From Clostridium sp. BNL1100 (GTDB lineage: Bacteria; Bacillota; Clostridia; Acetivibrionales; DSM-1351), in NCBI RefSeq assembly GCF_000244875.1, contig NC_016791.1:2175001-2239000 (forward strand): 64,000 nucleotides of DNA, in the 5' to 3' direction. Shown here piece by piece: positions 16,049 to 25,340 of the stretch (position 1 is the first letter of the stretch; each line of letters begins with the position of its first letter). A model generated the notes under the pieces. That model ran no database searches. It was not told the origin of the DNA and worked only from the letters and a program-made list of their open reading frames with translations. A program made the translations under genes and the position numbers.

Positions 16049-16625
16049 TTGAACAGAGATAGAAAGTGGACGTTTTTGTTTATTGGTGGTGCTTCAGGTA
16101 TGGGTAAATCAAGTGTTGCCTATTAACTGGCTCGTTATTATAACGTGAATGTCATGGAAGTGGATGATATTTGCCAAGCTATAAAGGCAATGACAACGAG
16201 TGAGATTCTTCCGGCAATTCACTATTGGAGTAGCGGCATAAACTGGATGGATATCGGTGTAAGCGGTAATGTGAAGTGGCTTATTGACGTTAGTAAAGAA
16301 ATGATTCCGGGAATAAATGCAATTGTTGAAAACCACATTGAAACTGATGTACCGGTCATTATTGAGGGTGATTTTATACACCCAGAATTTGCGGCATCTT
16401 TTGAAAATCAAAAGGTAAAATCTGTATATATATGAACCGGATAAAAACCAAATTTTGCAGAATTATTTTGCCAGAGAGGGTGGCGAATTGCAACATTTCA
16501 GAGCGGATATCAGTATCGAGTATGACGCTTGGTTAGTGGATACCTGCGGGAAATTAGGGATAAAAGTGATTGAATCAAGGCCATGGAATGCTGTTGTAGA
16601 TAGGATTATAGAAAGCATACTGTAG
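16049..16625 (+). pseudogene. P-loop kinase (2-phosphoglycerate kinase-like), broken
   Basis: From a TTG at 16049 behind GAGGGGTG the frame reads LNRDRKWTFLFIGGASGMGK then SSVAY, a clear Walker A. A TAA follows at 16124-16126. The same frame resumes LARYYNVNVMEVDDICQAIK and runs to 16435 (VPVIIEGDFIHPEFA), resembling 2-phosphoglycerate kinase or similar nucleotide kinases. A second break (frameshift near 16432) is followed by EPDKNQILQNYFAREGGELQ and ends with VIESRPWNAVVDRIIESIL at 16625. One nonsense codon and one frameshift are enough to restore it. Confidence 0.75.
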
Positions 16626-16633
16626 AATCTCGT

Positions 16634-16765
16634 TTAAAAAAGTACCTTGCATATTCTGTTACATACCCAAATTACTTTTCCTACTTCACTTTCAACAGTA
16701 ATTGTACCTTCTAAAACTGTAACTAGTGCTTTTACCACCATTTTCATATATTTTCCATTTTCCAT
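16634..16765 (-). other. Short open frame, possibly a histidine-kinase remnant
   Basis: Reads MENGKYMKMVVKALVTVLEG then TITVESEVGKVIWV. The second piece resembles the end of a histidine-kinase ATPase domain. No ribosome site. The rest of 16766-17078 shows no supported gene. Confidence 0.2.
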
Positions 16766-17078
16766 AATGGTTATAATTACCAATATACTATCGAGTTATA
16801 TATCTAAAAAGTAATGATTCTTGGGATTTATGTAAACTTATCAAATGGTTCTTAAAGCCTGTATGAGAAGATTATTTGAGAATAATATAATGACAGCTGT
16901 TATTGGCGGCTCCTATGACAAGACTATTCACCTATATGGTGAACCAATTTCATTTTTATGCTGCCTTTACAGAAGGTAAGATGAAAAAATCAGTGACAGA
17001 AGGATAATGCAAGTGCGGCAATATAATTTTCAGATATATACATGGATTAACTGCTGAAAACGATGAAAATAAATTGGT

Positions 17079-17124
17079 AATACTCCTTTTGGTTTAAAAT
17101 TTTTAGTTAATCAAAAGGAGTATT
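17079..17124. terminator. Large hairpin at the 3' end of the AraC gene
   Basis: AATACTCCTTTTGGTT pairs with AATCAAAAGGAGTATT (one G-U) across a 14-base AT-rich loop. On the plus strand a TTTTT run follows; on the minus strand the hairpin follows the AraC stop codon. Probably bidirectional. Confidence 0.75.
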
Positions 17125-17125
17125 T

Positions 17126-17950
17126 TTATGTAGAGATGCTTGCTGCTTCCTGTGTTTTCCTGAATTCCCTGGGACTAATATAATAAACTTTACTAAAGGC
17201 TCTGTTAAATGTACGAATACTTTGAAATCCACAGTCATACGCAATTTGTGTAATGTTTTTATTTGTATTTAAAAGCATGTTCCTTGCCCAACTTACACGA
17301 ATACCATTTATATAATCGCTGAAGCTTACGTTTATTTTATCTGAAAACACTCTGGATAAATGATATTTTCCAACACCTAAAGCTTTGGACATGTCATTGA
17401 GTGATATGGGCTGCATGTAATTCTCGTTTATATAATTAATAATATCAAAAATTATATCAAAGTAATTCACATCGGTATTTGTAATGAGTTCCACCTGCTG
17501 CAGCAGCCTTGAAATAATAATCTGTATATACGCCTTACAAATAGGAGTGCAAACAGGAGGACTCTTAGCATGGTTATATTCCTCTAAGAGAGAATTTATA
17601 GCGTAGGAAACATCCTTATGAAGATTTTCTTTATTGATAAAAGGGTCTTTAGGATGAAATTTCAAAAGAGTATTTATAAAATCACCTGCAAGTGCCAAAT
17701 TAAGTATGACTACAATGCAATTCATGCTTTCTTGATTCGGAGGTGTATGGTAGCTATGTACGCTGTTGGGAAAAAGAACAGAAAGCCCACCTTTTTTCAT
17801 TAGGCGTGTGCAACCGTTGACTGTTATTTCAATTTCTCCATCCTCCACATAAAGCAGTTCAAGTTGAGCATGAAGATGTGGTAGGAAATCAAGACCGTTT
17901 TCTCTAAAGATAAGCAAATCTCCAGCTCTGTTTTCATAAAATGGAATCAA
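17126..17950 (-). CDS. AraC-family transcriptional regulator with cupin sensor
   Basis: N-terminal cupin-like sugar-binding half (HLHAQLELLYVEDGEIEITV, then KKGGLSVLFPNSVHSYHT), then two helix-turn-helix motifs in the last 100 residues (LNDMSKALGVGKYHLSRVFS, and ITQIAYDCGFQSIRTFNRAF ending in SPREFRK). The start is taken as a TTG at 17950, which has GGGGGT six bases upstream, giving about 274 residues; an ATG at 18004 would add 18 residues but has no site. It is divergent from the GH120 gene across about 150 bases, so it probably controls that gene in response to a xylan-derived sugar. Confidence 0.88.
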   Translation of the reverse strand: MIPFYENRAGDLLIFRENGLDFLPHLHAQLELLYVEDGEIEITVNGCTRLMKKGGLSVLFPNSVHSYHTPPNQESMNCIVVILNLALAGDFINTLLKFHPKDPFINKENLHKDVSYAINSLLEEYNHAKSPPVCTPICKAYIQIIISRLLQQVELITNTDVNYFDIIFDIINYINENYMQPISLNDMSKALGVGKYHLSRVFSDKINVSFSDYINGIRVSWARNMLLNTNKNITQIAYDCGFQSIRTFNRAFSKVYYISPREFRKTQEAASIST

Positions 17951-18102
17951 TATTTTACCCCCACATACTGCAATATTTGGCCAAAAAATAATACTATATG
18001 TCAAGTATTATAAATTGTTCTATGCTAAAATTCAATTGTAAAAACAAAATTAACTATTCTAACCAAATTCAAAAAACACGGCATTATAAGGAGGAAGGTA
18101 AA

Positions 18103-20037
18103 GTGAAAAAAGAATTTCATGTTGCGGTAACCGGTTGTGATTTCGCAGAGGGTACCAAAGAGCATCCTTTCAGAACTATATCAAAAGCTGCGAAGGTAGC
18201 TGAATCAGGAGACAAAGTTATTGTTCACGAAGGCGAGTATCGTGAATGGGTAAAGCCTGAACATAGCGGATACAGCAATCTAAGCAGAATCGTATACGAA
18301 GCTGCCGAGGGTGAAAAGGTTATTATTAAGGGGTCAGAGAGAATCCAAAGCTGGGAAAAGGTTGAGGGTACAGTATGGAAAGCTGTTCTTCCAAATTCTT
18401 TTTTCGGTGATTACAATCCATACAAGGAAATTCTCAGCGGCGATTGGTTAATATATAAGCCCGGCATTAATCGTCATCCCGGTGATGTCTATTTAAACGG
18501 AGTTTCATTTTATGAAGCCGATTCCTTGGATGAAGTTAATAACCCAGTAGAGAGAACCGGGGTTATAGATATCCCGTGGACTAAAAAATTTGAAAAAATT
18601 CTGCATCCTGAACAAACAATTTACCGTTGGTTTAGCGAAGTAGATGAGGAAAAAACAACCATTTATGCTAACTTCCATGGTGTAGATCCAAATAAAGAGC
18701 TTGTTGAAATAAATGTAAGAAAATGCTGCTTCTATCCACTCAAATCAGGTCTGAATTATATTACTGTAAGAGGATTTGAGATGGCGCAGGCTGCTTGCCC
18801 ATGGACGCCGCCTACAGCAGATCAACCCGGTCTGTTGGGTGCAAATTGGAGCAAGGGCTGGATTATAGAAAACAACATAATACACGATGCTAAATGCAGT
18901 GCTATCAGTATTGGTAAAGAAGCTTCAACAGGACACAACCTATGTTCCAGAAGACATCAGAAGCCAGGTTATCAGTATCAGATGGAGGCTGTTTTCCGTG
19001 CTTTACAGATAGGTTGGAGCAAGGAAAAGATAGGTTCCCATATCATCCGAAACAATGTAATTTTTGATTGCGGTCAAAACGGTATTGTAGGACATATGGG
19101 TGGAGTTTTCAGTGAAATATATAACAACCATATTTATAATATTGCAGTTAAGCATGAGTTTTTCGGTTACGAGATTGCAGGTATAAAGCTTCATGCGGCA
19201 ATTGACGTAAAAATTCATCATAACCGTATTCATAACTGTTCTCTTGGTACTTGGCTTGACTGGCAGGCACAGGGTGTTCGAGTGAATAATAACCTGTATT
19301 ACAACAATGACCGTGACTTGATGGTAGAGGTAAGCCATGGCCCATACTTAGTGGATAACAATATTTTTGCTTCCGATTATACCTTTGATAATTTTTCACA
19401 AGGCGGCGCATATGTAAATAATCTTTGCTGTGGTAAGCTCCATTTAACAAAGGTTCTTGACAGATCTACGCCATATCACTTCCCGCATACTACCGAGGTA
19501 GCCGGTACAGCAGTCGTTTATGGCGGAGATGATCGTTTTTACAACAATGTTTTTGTTGGCGGAGAAGGCATTGAAAACAGTGGAACAGCAGGGTATAATC
19601 CCAATACTGCTTCATATGAAGAATATGTTTCAAAAGTGCTTAGTCACGGAGTAGGTGACCTTGAGGTGTTTATGTTAACCGAACAACCTGTATATATTTC
19701 TTCAAATGCATATTTAAATGGAGCTGAAGGCTTTAACCGTGAAAATAACAGTTATATTAACAAAAAGTTTAATCCAAATGTAAAAATTGTTGAAGAAGGA
19801 AATTCAGTTTATCTGGAGATGAATGTAGAAAAAGATATGCTTGAAATACCGACTCAAATCATTTCTACTGAAACGCTCGGTACCGTACGTATTGTTGATG
19901 CTATTTTTGACGATCCTAACGGAAAGCCTATCGTAATTGACACCGACTATACTGGAACTTCAAGAAATACTACGCCTGTTGTAGGACCTATTGAAGGATT
20001 GAAATCCGGATTCAATCGCATTAAAATTTGGGGTTAA
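18103..20037 (+). CDS. GH120 beta-xylosidase-like right-handed beta-helix enzyme
   Basis: 644 residues from a GTG behind AAGGAGG. The sequence closely follows my memory of Thermoanaerobacterium XylC, founder of GH120: FHVAVTGCDFAEGT, IVHEGEYREWVKPEHSGYS, KGWIIENNIIHDAKCSAISI, GWSKEKIGSHIIRNN, EIAGIKLHAAIDVKIHHNRI. The catalytic pair is in place: Asp386 in WLDWQAQG (nucleophile) and Glu409 in VEVSHGPYLVDN (acid/base), four residues later than the Asp382/Glu405 I recall for XylC. There is no signal peptide and no dockerin, so it acts in the cytosol on imported xylo-oligosaccharides. An upstream in-frame start at 17998 is rejected for lack of a ribosome site. A strong terminator follows. Confidence 0.88.
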   Translation: MKKEFHVAVTGCDFAEGTKEHPFRTISKAAKVAESGDKVIVHEGEYREWVKPEHSGYSNLSRIVYEAAEGEKVIIKGSERIQSWEKVEGTVWKAVLPNSFFGDYNPYKEILSGDWLIYKPGINRHPGDVYLNGVSFYEADSLDEVNNPVERTGVIDIPWTKKFEKILHPEQTIYRWFSEVDEEKTTIYANFHGVDPNKELVEINVRKCCFYPLKSGLNYITVRGFEMAQAACPWTPPTADQPGLLGANWSKGWIIENNIIHDAKCSAISIGKEASTGHNLCSRRHQKPGYQYQMEAVFRALQIGWSKEKIGSHIIRNNVIFDCGQNGIVGHMGGVFSEIYNNHIYNIAVKHEFFGYEIAGIKLHAAIDVKIHHNRIHNCSLGTWLDWQAQGVRVNNNLYYNNDRDLMVEVSHGPYLVDNNIFASDYTFDNFSQGGAYVNNLCCGKLHLTKVLDRSTPYHFPHTTEVAGTAVVYGGDDRFYNNVFVGGEGIENSGTAGYNPNTASYEEYVSKVLSHGVGDLEVFMLTEQPVYISSNAYLNGAEGFNRENNSYINKKFNPNVKIVEEGNSVYLEMNVEKDMLEIPTQIISTETLGTVRIVDAIFDDPNGKPIVIDTDYTGTSRNTTPVVGPIEGLKSGFNRIKIWG

Positions 20038-20060
20038 TGCATAAATTAAAAGTTTATTTA

Positions 20061-20098
20061 AAAAGCCTGGGAATTAATTTTATTCCCAGGCTTTTTTA
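20061..20098 (+). terminator. Strong terminator after the GH120 gene
   Basis: AAAAGCCTGGGAAT pairs with ATTCCCAGGCTTTT around a short AT loop, with a T run. Confidence 0.95.
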
Positions 20099-20189
20099 TT
20101 ACAAAAAGTCGAATATTTACTAAAAAAATACAATTATTGAATATTATGATATAATTTAAGTAAAAAAATTAAGAAAGGGGAAATGTTAA

Positions 20190-21641
20190 TTGAACCTGAA
20201 ATTAATGGCATTTTCAATAATTGTATCACTAATGCTTAGTTGCATAGGTATTTCAAGTGTTGTCGCAAATGAAACGATAAAAATCAACAATCAAACGGAA
20301 CAGGCGTACAGAAATGTGGCATATTTTACTTCATGGAGCGGCTATCAGAGAGCCGCAGAGGTGGGTGATATTAATCCTTCCTTACTGACACATATTAACT
20401 TTGCATTTGCAAATTTATCTGCTAACGGAACTATTTCAGTTGGAGACCCGTGGATTGATACTCAAAAGCCATATGAAGATGGCACATGGGAAACAGAATT
20501 AAGGGGACATTTCGGACAGTTGATAAAATTGAAACAACAACATCCTCATATCAAGACAGTTATATCAGTAGGAGGATGGACGTGGTCAAAAAATTTCTCT
20601 GATGTAGCAGCTTCAGATACGCTAAGAAAGGCATGTGCCCGGTCTGCAGTAGATTTTGTTGTAAAATACGGTTTTGACGGTGTAGATCTTGACTGGGAAT
20701 TTCCGGTTCAAGGCGGTGATAATATACCGCACCGTGCAAACGATGGTGACAACTACATTTTACTGCTTAAAGAGATCAGAACTGCATTAGATACGCAGGG
20801 AGAAATGGACGGAAAAGAATATATTTTAAGTATTGCAGGAGCGTCGGATGCTAAATTTATAGCAAATTGTAAAGTTGCAGAAATGATAAAGTATCTGGAT
20901 TACATAAATGTTATGACTTATGATTATCATGGTACATGGGATTCAACAACTAACCACAATACTCCGCTAAACGCTGATTCAGGTAATCCCTGCGTATCAA
21001 CTACCATTGAGAATTATATTGCTGCAGGAGTAGAACCGGCTGATTTAAATCTGGGTCTTGCTTTCTCCGGAAAAGGTTGGATTAACGTAACTGATCCTAA
21101 TGGTTCAGGGCTGTATAAAAGCGGAGCGGCACCATCATCTGCAGGCTATGGAAGCGGTACATTTGAAGCTGCTGTATTTGATTTTTGGGATATTGCAGAA
21201 AATTATGTAGGTAAAAATAATTATGTGCGCCATTGGGACGATGTTGCAAAAGTACCTTATTTGTATAATGGAAGTACTTTTATTACATACGAAGATGAGG
21301 AATCAATCGGCTGTAAAACAGATTATATAAAGAAAATGGGTCTTGGGGGTGCCATGTTCTGGGAATTCTCTTATGACAAAAACTTAGTACTCCAGAATGT
21401 CATTGCCCAGAGTCTCAGTGTTAATAAAGTGCCGGAGGCAGTTCTTTACTATGGAGACGTTAATGAGGATGGTGTACTAGATGCTATTGACTTTGCACTA
21501 TTCAAGTCTTTCCTTTTGGGTAAGGGTACTTTACAGAATATGGCCATTGCTGATGTTAATAATGATGGCAATGTTGATGCACTCGATCTTACAAATTTGA
21601 AAATGATTTTATTGGAAAAGAGTACTCCAAAGCCATTTTAA
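20190..21641 (+). CDS. Cellulosomal GH18 chitinase
   Basis: 483 residues. The TTG start follows AAAGGGG. Signal peptide to about residue 27 (LMAFSIIVSLMLSCIGISSV then VA). GH18 catalytic barrel about 36-400: VAYFTSWSGYQ, THINFAFANL, KTVISVGGWTWSKNF, and the catalytic FDGVDLDWEF (proton donor Glu170), later YINVMTYDYHGTWD and GGAMFWEFSYD. The C-terminal 65 residues form a type I dockerin: GDVNEDGVLDAIDFALFKSF and ADVNNDGNVDALDLTNLKMI, both with complete calcium loops. It is therefore secreted and mounted on a scaffoldin. Likely roles are fungal or insect chitin in plant debris, or glycan release. Confidence 0.95.
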   Translation: MNLKLMAFSIIVSLMLSCIGISSVVANETIKINNQTEQAYRNVAYFTSWSGYQRAAEVGDINPSLLTHINFAFANLSANGTISVGDPWIDTQKPYEDGTWETELRGHFGQLIKLKQQHPHIKTVISVGGWTWSKNFSDVAASDTLRKACARSAVDFVVKYGFDGVDLDWEFPVQGGDNIPHRANDGDNYILLLKEIRTALDTQGEMDGKEYILSIAGASDAKFIANCKVAEMIKYLDYINVMTYDYHGTWDSTTNHNTPLNADSGNPCVSTTIENYIAAGVEPADLNLGLAFSGKGWINVTDPNGSGLYKSGAAPSSAGYGSGTFEAAVFDFWDIAENYVGKNNYVRHWDDVAKVPYLYNGSTFITYEDEESIGCKTDYIKKMGLGGAMFWEFSYDKNLVLQNVIAQSLSVNKVPEAVLYYGDVNEDGVLDAIDFALFKSFLLGKGTLQNMAIADVNNDGNVDALDLTNLKMILLEKSTPKPF

Positions 21642-21667
21642 ATGATTACCTTTTACATAGATTTTAT

Positions 21668-21710
21668 AGATGGGACGGCTGATATTTTTATGCTGATCCA
21701 TCTTTTTTTA
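21668..21710 (+). terminator. Terminator after the GH18 gene
   Basis: AGATGG pairs with CCATCT across a long loop and is followed by seven T. The remaining 150 bases before aroC hold only AT-rich promoter-like sequence. Confidence 0.7.
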
Positions 21711-21876
21711 TGGGAGCAGCAGACTAGTATATTTAGTTCATAAATACTACGTATTTTGAGGCTACAGGAATATTTAAAATATGTAGATTTATGACATATA
21801 ATAAATACATAATCTGTTAAAATTACAATTTTTATTCATTTTCGTAAAAATAATACCTTTTTTGAGGAGATATTAT

Positions 21877-22905
21877 ATGAATACTCTGGGAGAGATTTTT
21901 AGGTGTACGACTTGGGGAGAGTCACACGGAGAAGCTATCGGTTGTGTAATTGACGGGTGTCCTGCAGGCCTGGAAATAACCGAAAAAGATTTTACCTGTG
22001 AGCTTGACCGTGATATTACCGATGTCGAACTTGGTACCCCAAGAAAAGAAACGAACAATGTTAAGCTGCTTTCCGGTATTTTTGAAGGAAAGACTCTTGG
22101 AACACCTATTTGTATTGCAATACACAATGATGGTCAGAAAAGTAGGGATTACTATGAATTCAAGGATTATTACAGGCCCGGACACGCAGAATTTTCATAC
22201 CATAACAGATATGGATTATATGATTACAGGGGTGGTGGAAGGTCTTCCGGCAGAGTTTATATTTCTTTGCTGGCAGCAGCTGCAATATCTAAAAAGCTCT
22301 TGAAGAAACATAATATAGCCTTTGAAAGCAAGGTGGTAGAACTTGCGGGGAGCTGCTGCGAAAGTGAAGAAGCAGAAAAAAGGGCCAAGGAAAAGTGTCT
22401 CGAAATATCTTCCACAGGAGACTCCTCCGGAGGAATTATTATACTCAGGATAAAAGGTGTACCCTCCGGGGTTGGCAGTCCTATATTTGGAAAACTGAAT
22501 TCAATGATTATGTACGCTTTAAGCAGCATTGGAGGGGTGAAAGGGATTGAATGCGGTTTGGGTTTTGAATCTGCACAGATGTGTGGAAGCCAATTCAACG
22601 ATTCCTTTATTATAAAGGGCGATGGAGTTTCTTTAGCAAGTAATAATTCCGGCGGTTTTCTGGGAGGAATCAGTACGGGCATGGATTTACTTTTCAGAAT
22701 AGCTGTTAAGCCAACTCCTTCAATATTATGTGACCAAAATACCGTAAATTACAAAACTATGAGTGAAGAGATTATAAAGCTTAAAGGAAGGTTCGATAAG
22801 AATTTTACTCCAAGAGTAGGCCCTTTAGCCGAAGCTCTGGCTTCAATAGTTTTAGTTGATCAAATGATTCTATCAGGGCATATAAATCCTGTAAGAATTG
22901 AGTAA
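21877..22905 (+). CDS. aroC: Chorismate synthase (divergent)
   Basis: Converts EPSP to chorismate with reduced FMN. Start at 21877 behind GAGGAG; 342 residues, slightly short for the family. Conserved: TTWGESHGEAIGCVIDG, RPGHAEFSYHNRYG (second catalytic His), DYRGGGRSS, NNSGGFLGGISTG, and KPTPSI. Altered: the family text after GGGRSS (ARETA) is GRVYI here, and the G-R-H-D-P-C segment near the C-terminus reads GRFDKNFTPR, so the usual His is Phe. It heads a four-gene operon (5-base gap to a polyferredoxin, then a PaaK-like gene and aroK). It may be the organism's only chorismate synthase or a specialised paralogue; the changed motifs favour caution. Confidence 0.88.
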   Translation: MNTLGEIFRCTTWGESHGEAIGCVIDGCPAGLEITEKDFTCELDRDITDVELGTPRKETNNVKLLSGIFEGKTLGTPICIAIHNDGQKSRDYYEFKDYYRPGHAEFSYHNRYGLYDYRGGGRSSGRVYISLLAAAAISKKLLKKHNIAFESKVVELAGSCCESEEAEKRAKEKCLEISSTGDSSGGIIILRIKGVPSGVGSPIFGKLNSMIMYALSSIGGVKGIECGLGFESAQMCGSQFNDSFIIKGDGVSLASNNSGGFLGGISTGMDLLFRIAVKPTPSILCDQNTVNYKTMSEEIIKLKGRFDKNFTPRVGPLAEALASIVLVDQMILSGHINPVRIE

Positions 22906-22917
22906 GGAGGAATTGAT

Positions 22918-24075
22918 ATTAAAAAAAGGTTTTTTATTATTTTGATTTGTTCCATAGTGTTAATAGCATTAGGTATTTTACAAAATGAAATGAATTTTGT
23001 ATACCAAACAAATACATATGGAAATTTTGATACAACCGGGACTGAAAGCTGGGTAATGAAGCTGAAGCCCGGAATATCCGATTTAGCTTCTTCGATAAAA
23101 TATGGCAGGTTCCATTCAAAACCACTTATTATAATTGGTATTCTATTTACATTAACTCTTTTATTTTCAATTTATAAATTAAAAAAGGAGCTTTTTCTTA
23201 GAAAAATAACTCAATGGTTAATATTTGCTACAGCAAGGCTTGGAGTTTTACGAGTTTCAGGTGTTTGCGGTATAAAGAGAAGTGAATTCGGCGTTTTCCC
23301 ATTTTTAAATTGTCAGGCTTGCGAAATGGCCACTGGAGCATGTCCGGTAGGTATGTTGCAGTGGGGAATGATTAAGGGAAGCGGTATTTATCTGGCTCTT
23401 GGTGTAATGTGCTTTACCGGTGTTACATTAGGGAGATTCATTTGTGGTTGGCTTTGTCCTTTTGGCTTTATCTCTGACATTCTGGACAGAATATCACTGA
23501 AAAAAGTAAAGCTTCCGAAATTTTTTTATTGGGCCAGATACGTTGTTCTTATTTTAACTTTTTCAGCTTTGATTTTCAAAATACCTGTCTTTTGTGTCTA
23601 TATCTGCCAAAGCGGCAGTATATACGGGCGTCTTCCATACTATTTGACCACAGGACTTCCGGGGTTGATAGATGCCTTTACTTCTTTTGGGTGGTTAAAA
23701 ACTATATTGGTATATCAGCTCCTGTCATTACTTTTGCTGATAATTGGAGCAATATTGGTTAGCGGAAGATGGTTTTGCAGATACTTATGTCCTCTCGGTG
23801 CATTTTATGGCCTTTTCAACTATGTATCTCCAGTTAAGGTCGTACATGATAAAACTAAATGTAATGGTTGTAATGCTTGTTTGAAGCAATGCCCAATGGG
23901 TGCTGACTTATCAGTAAATCATTTTACGGATATAACAAGCTGTATTAAATGCGGAAAATGTACTAAACTCTGTAATGCCAGAAATTTTGAAGTACTCGGA
24001 AAGAAAATTAACTTGAAGGTTGGGAAGGTGCAGAATGATGAAACAAAAGTTATGGTCTCTAGCAATAAAAAGTAA
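22918..24075 (+). CDS. Membrane polyferredoxin (NapH/CcoG-like 4Fe-4S protein)
   Basis: Six or so membrane spans carrying several Cys clusters: CQACEMATGACPVG, CGWLCPFGF, CRYLCPLGAF, then two C-terminal ferredoxin motifs CNGCNACLKQCP and CIKCGKCTKLC. This is the NapH/NosR/CcoG type of membrane electron carrier. The first ATG/TTG in frame (TTG 22942) has no ribosome site. AAGGAGG at 22904-22910 is spaced seven bases from an in-frame ATT at 22918, giving a better N-terminus (IKKRFFIILICSIVLIAL, charged then hydrophobic), so I place the start at ATT. The end overlaps the PaaK-like gene by about 40 bases. Its likely job is to pass electrons to a partner, possibly the FMN of AroC or an unknown reductase. 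Confidence 0.85.
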   Translation: MKKRFFIILICSIVLIALGILQNEMNFVYQTNTYGNFDTTGTESWVMKLKPGISDLASSIKYGRFHSKPLIIIGILFTLTLLFSIYKLKKELFLRKITQWLIFATARLGVLRVSGVCGIKRSEFGVFPFLNCQACEMATGACPVGMLQWGMIKGSGIYLALGVMCFTGVTLGRFICGWLCPFGFISDILDRISLKKVKLPKFFYWARYVVLILTFSALIFKIPVFCVYICQSGSIYGRLPYYLTTGLPGLIDAFTSFGWLKTILVYQLLSLLLLIIGAILVSGRWFCRYLCPLGAFYGLFNYVSPVKVVHDKTKCNGCNACLKQCPMGADLSVNHFTDITSCIKCGKCTKLCNARNFEVLGKKINLKVGKVQNDETKVMVSSNKK

Positions 24076-25321
24076 ATCAATGTCCATTTATCAAATGGCT
24101 TCTTATGCGTCACAAAACACTAGATTTTATAATAATTACTACAAAGGGTACAACACAGACGATTTTGAGTCTCTTCCAATATTAACAAAGTACAATTTGG
24201 TTGGAGTCAGTCCTTATGATCTGCTTAGCGATGAATTTAAAGACAAAGTTTATCTTTACGGCGAAACCTCAGGAAGCAGTGGAGCTCCTACGCCTTCATT
24301 CTTTACAAAAAATGATTTCGAGGGATTGATATCTCTAAGCTCTCTGACACCATACATTAAAACAATTAAGGAACATCTTAAAAAAAATCGAACTGCTGTT
24401 AACGGATTGACCTTTGGATATACGGTAGCAGGTTTTTCTTTTGGAGCCTTGCTTCAAATGCATGGAGCTATGGTTGCTCAGCTCGGTACTCGATCAACAA
24501 TCGGAACACCCGTGAGAACTGCTGCTACCATAGTAAAGCTGCAACCCGGGGTAATCAGTGCAACACCTCTTGATTTTATGTCATGGGCAGAAATAATCAG
24601 ATCAGACTACTATCCATTAGATTATGAAAAAACCATCGACAATATTAAAGTTTTGCTTTCCACTGCCGAGCCCTGTGCTAATTCGAGGCAACACCAGATT
24701 GAAAAATACTTTTCACTCACGCATGTTAATACATATGCTTCTGTGGATGGCTTTTTCTCATTGCCTTGTCCCTGCGGAGAAAAGCACTTAATTGACGGAA
24801 TTAATTATATTGAACTTTTTGACCATAAAATGCAGCCGTTAGGTGTAAGCGGGAAGGGAAGACTGTGCTTTACAAGTCTTATGCGAAAAACTACTCCCAT
24901 GGTCAGATACATGCTGGATGACCTTATTACAATCACTGATTCAAAATGCGAATACGGATTTAAAAAATCAGTTAAACCCCATGGAAGGTATGAGTTATCT
25001 TTGGAGCTTAACAATCAAACTTGGGGCAATCTGGACTTCGAGGAAATCATATATAAGTACGGTCTTTTCATGGATTACAAAGTTAACGTAAAAAACAATC
25101 ATATTTCAGTTGAGCTTGAAGAATATCCAATAGCAAAGGGAGATTATGATTTGTCAGGGCTTGAAGATGAGCTGTATACAAGTACAGGCATGAAAAGTGT
25201 TATTTCTCTGCATCCACTTGGTTATCTCACCGACTGTTGGAAAGTACGGGAAGCTAAATCTATTGTTAAAGTAATTGACCAAAGATTATCATCCAGACAA
25301 ACAATACCTCAGATTTTATAG
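24035..25321 (+). CDS. PaaK-like adenylate-forming enzyme (aryl-CoA ligase family)
   Basis: About 428 residues in the phenylacetate-CoA ligase/coenzyme F390 synthetase family. Seen: TRFYNNYYKG near the N-terminus, the phosphate loop YGETSGSSGAPTPSFFT, a GTRSTIGTPVR segment, NTYASVDGFFSLPC (substrate/adenine region), GRLCFTSLMRKTTPMVRYML then DDLI (hinge motif), and the PHGRYE segment. It would activate a carboxylic acid, by family an aromatic one, as an adenylate and thioester. The start at 24035 (ATGATG) follows GGGAAGG and lies inside the end of the polyferredoxin gene. It is placed between chorismate and shikimate genes, so the natural substrate may be a chorismate-derived acid; that is inference. 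Confidence 0.8.
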   Translation: MMKQKLWSLAIKSKSMSIYQMASYASQNTRFYNNYYKGYNTDDFESLPILTKYNLVGVSPYDLLSDEFKDKVYLYGETSGSSGAPTPSFFTKNDFEGLISLSSLTPYIKTIKEHLKKNRTAVNGLTFGYTVAGFSFGALLQMHGAMVAQLGTRSTIGTPVRTAATIVKLQPGVISATPLDFMSWAEIIRSDYYPLDYEKTIDNIKVLLSTAEPCANSRQHQIEKYFSLTHVNTYASVDGFFSLPCPCGEKHLIDGINYIELFDHKMQPLGVSGKGRLCFTSLMRKTTPMVRYMLDDLITITDSKCEYGFKKSVKPHGRYELSLELNNQTWGNLDFEEIIYKYGLFMDYKVNVKNNHISVELEEYPIAKGDYDLSGLEDELYTSTGMKSVISLHPLGYLTDCWKVREAKSIVKVIDQRLSSRQTIPQIL

Positions 25322-25340
25322 CAAACCAGGAGGGCATATA

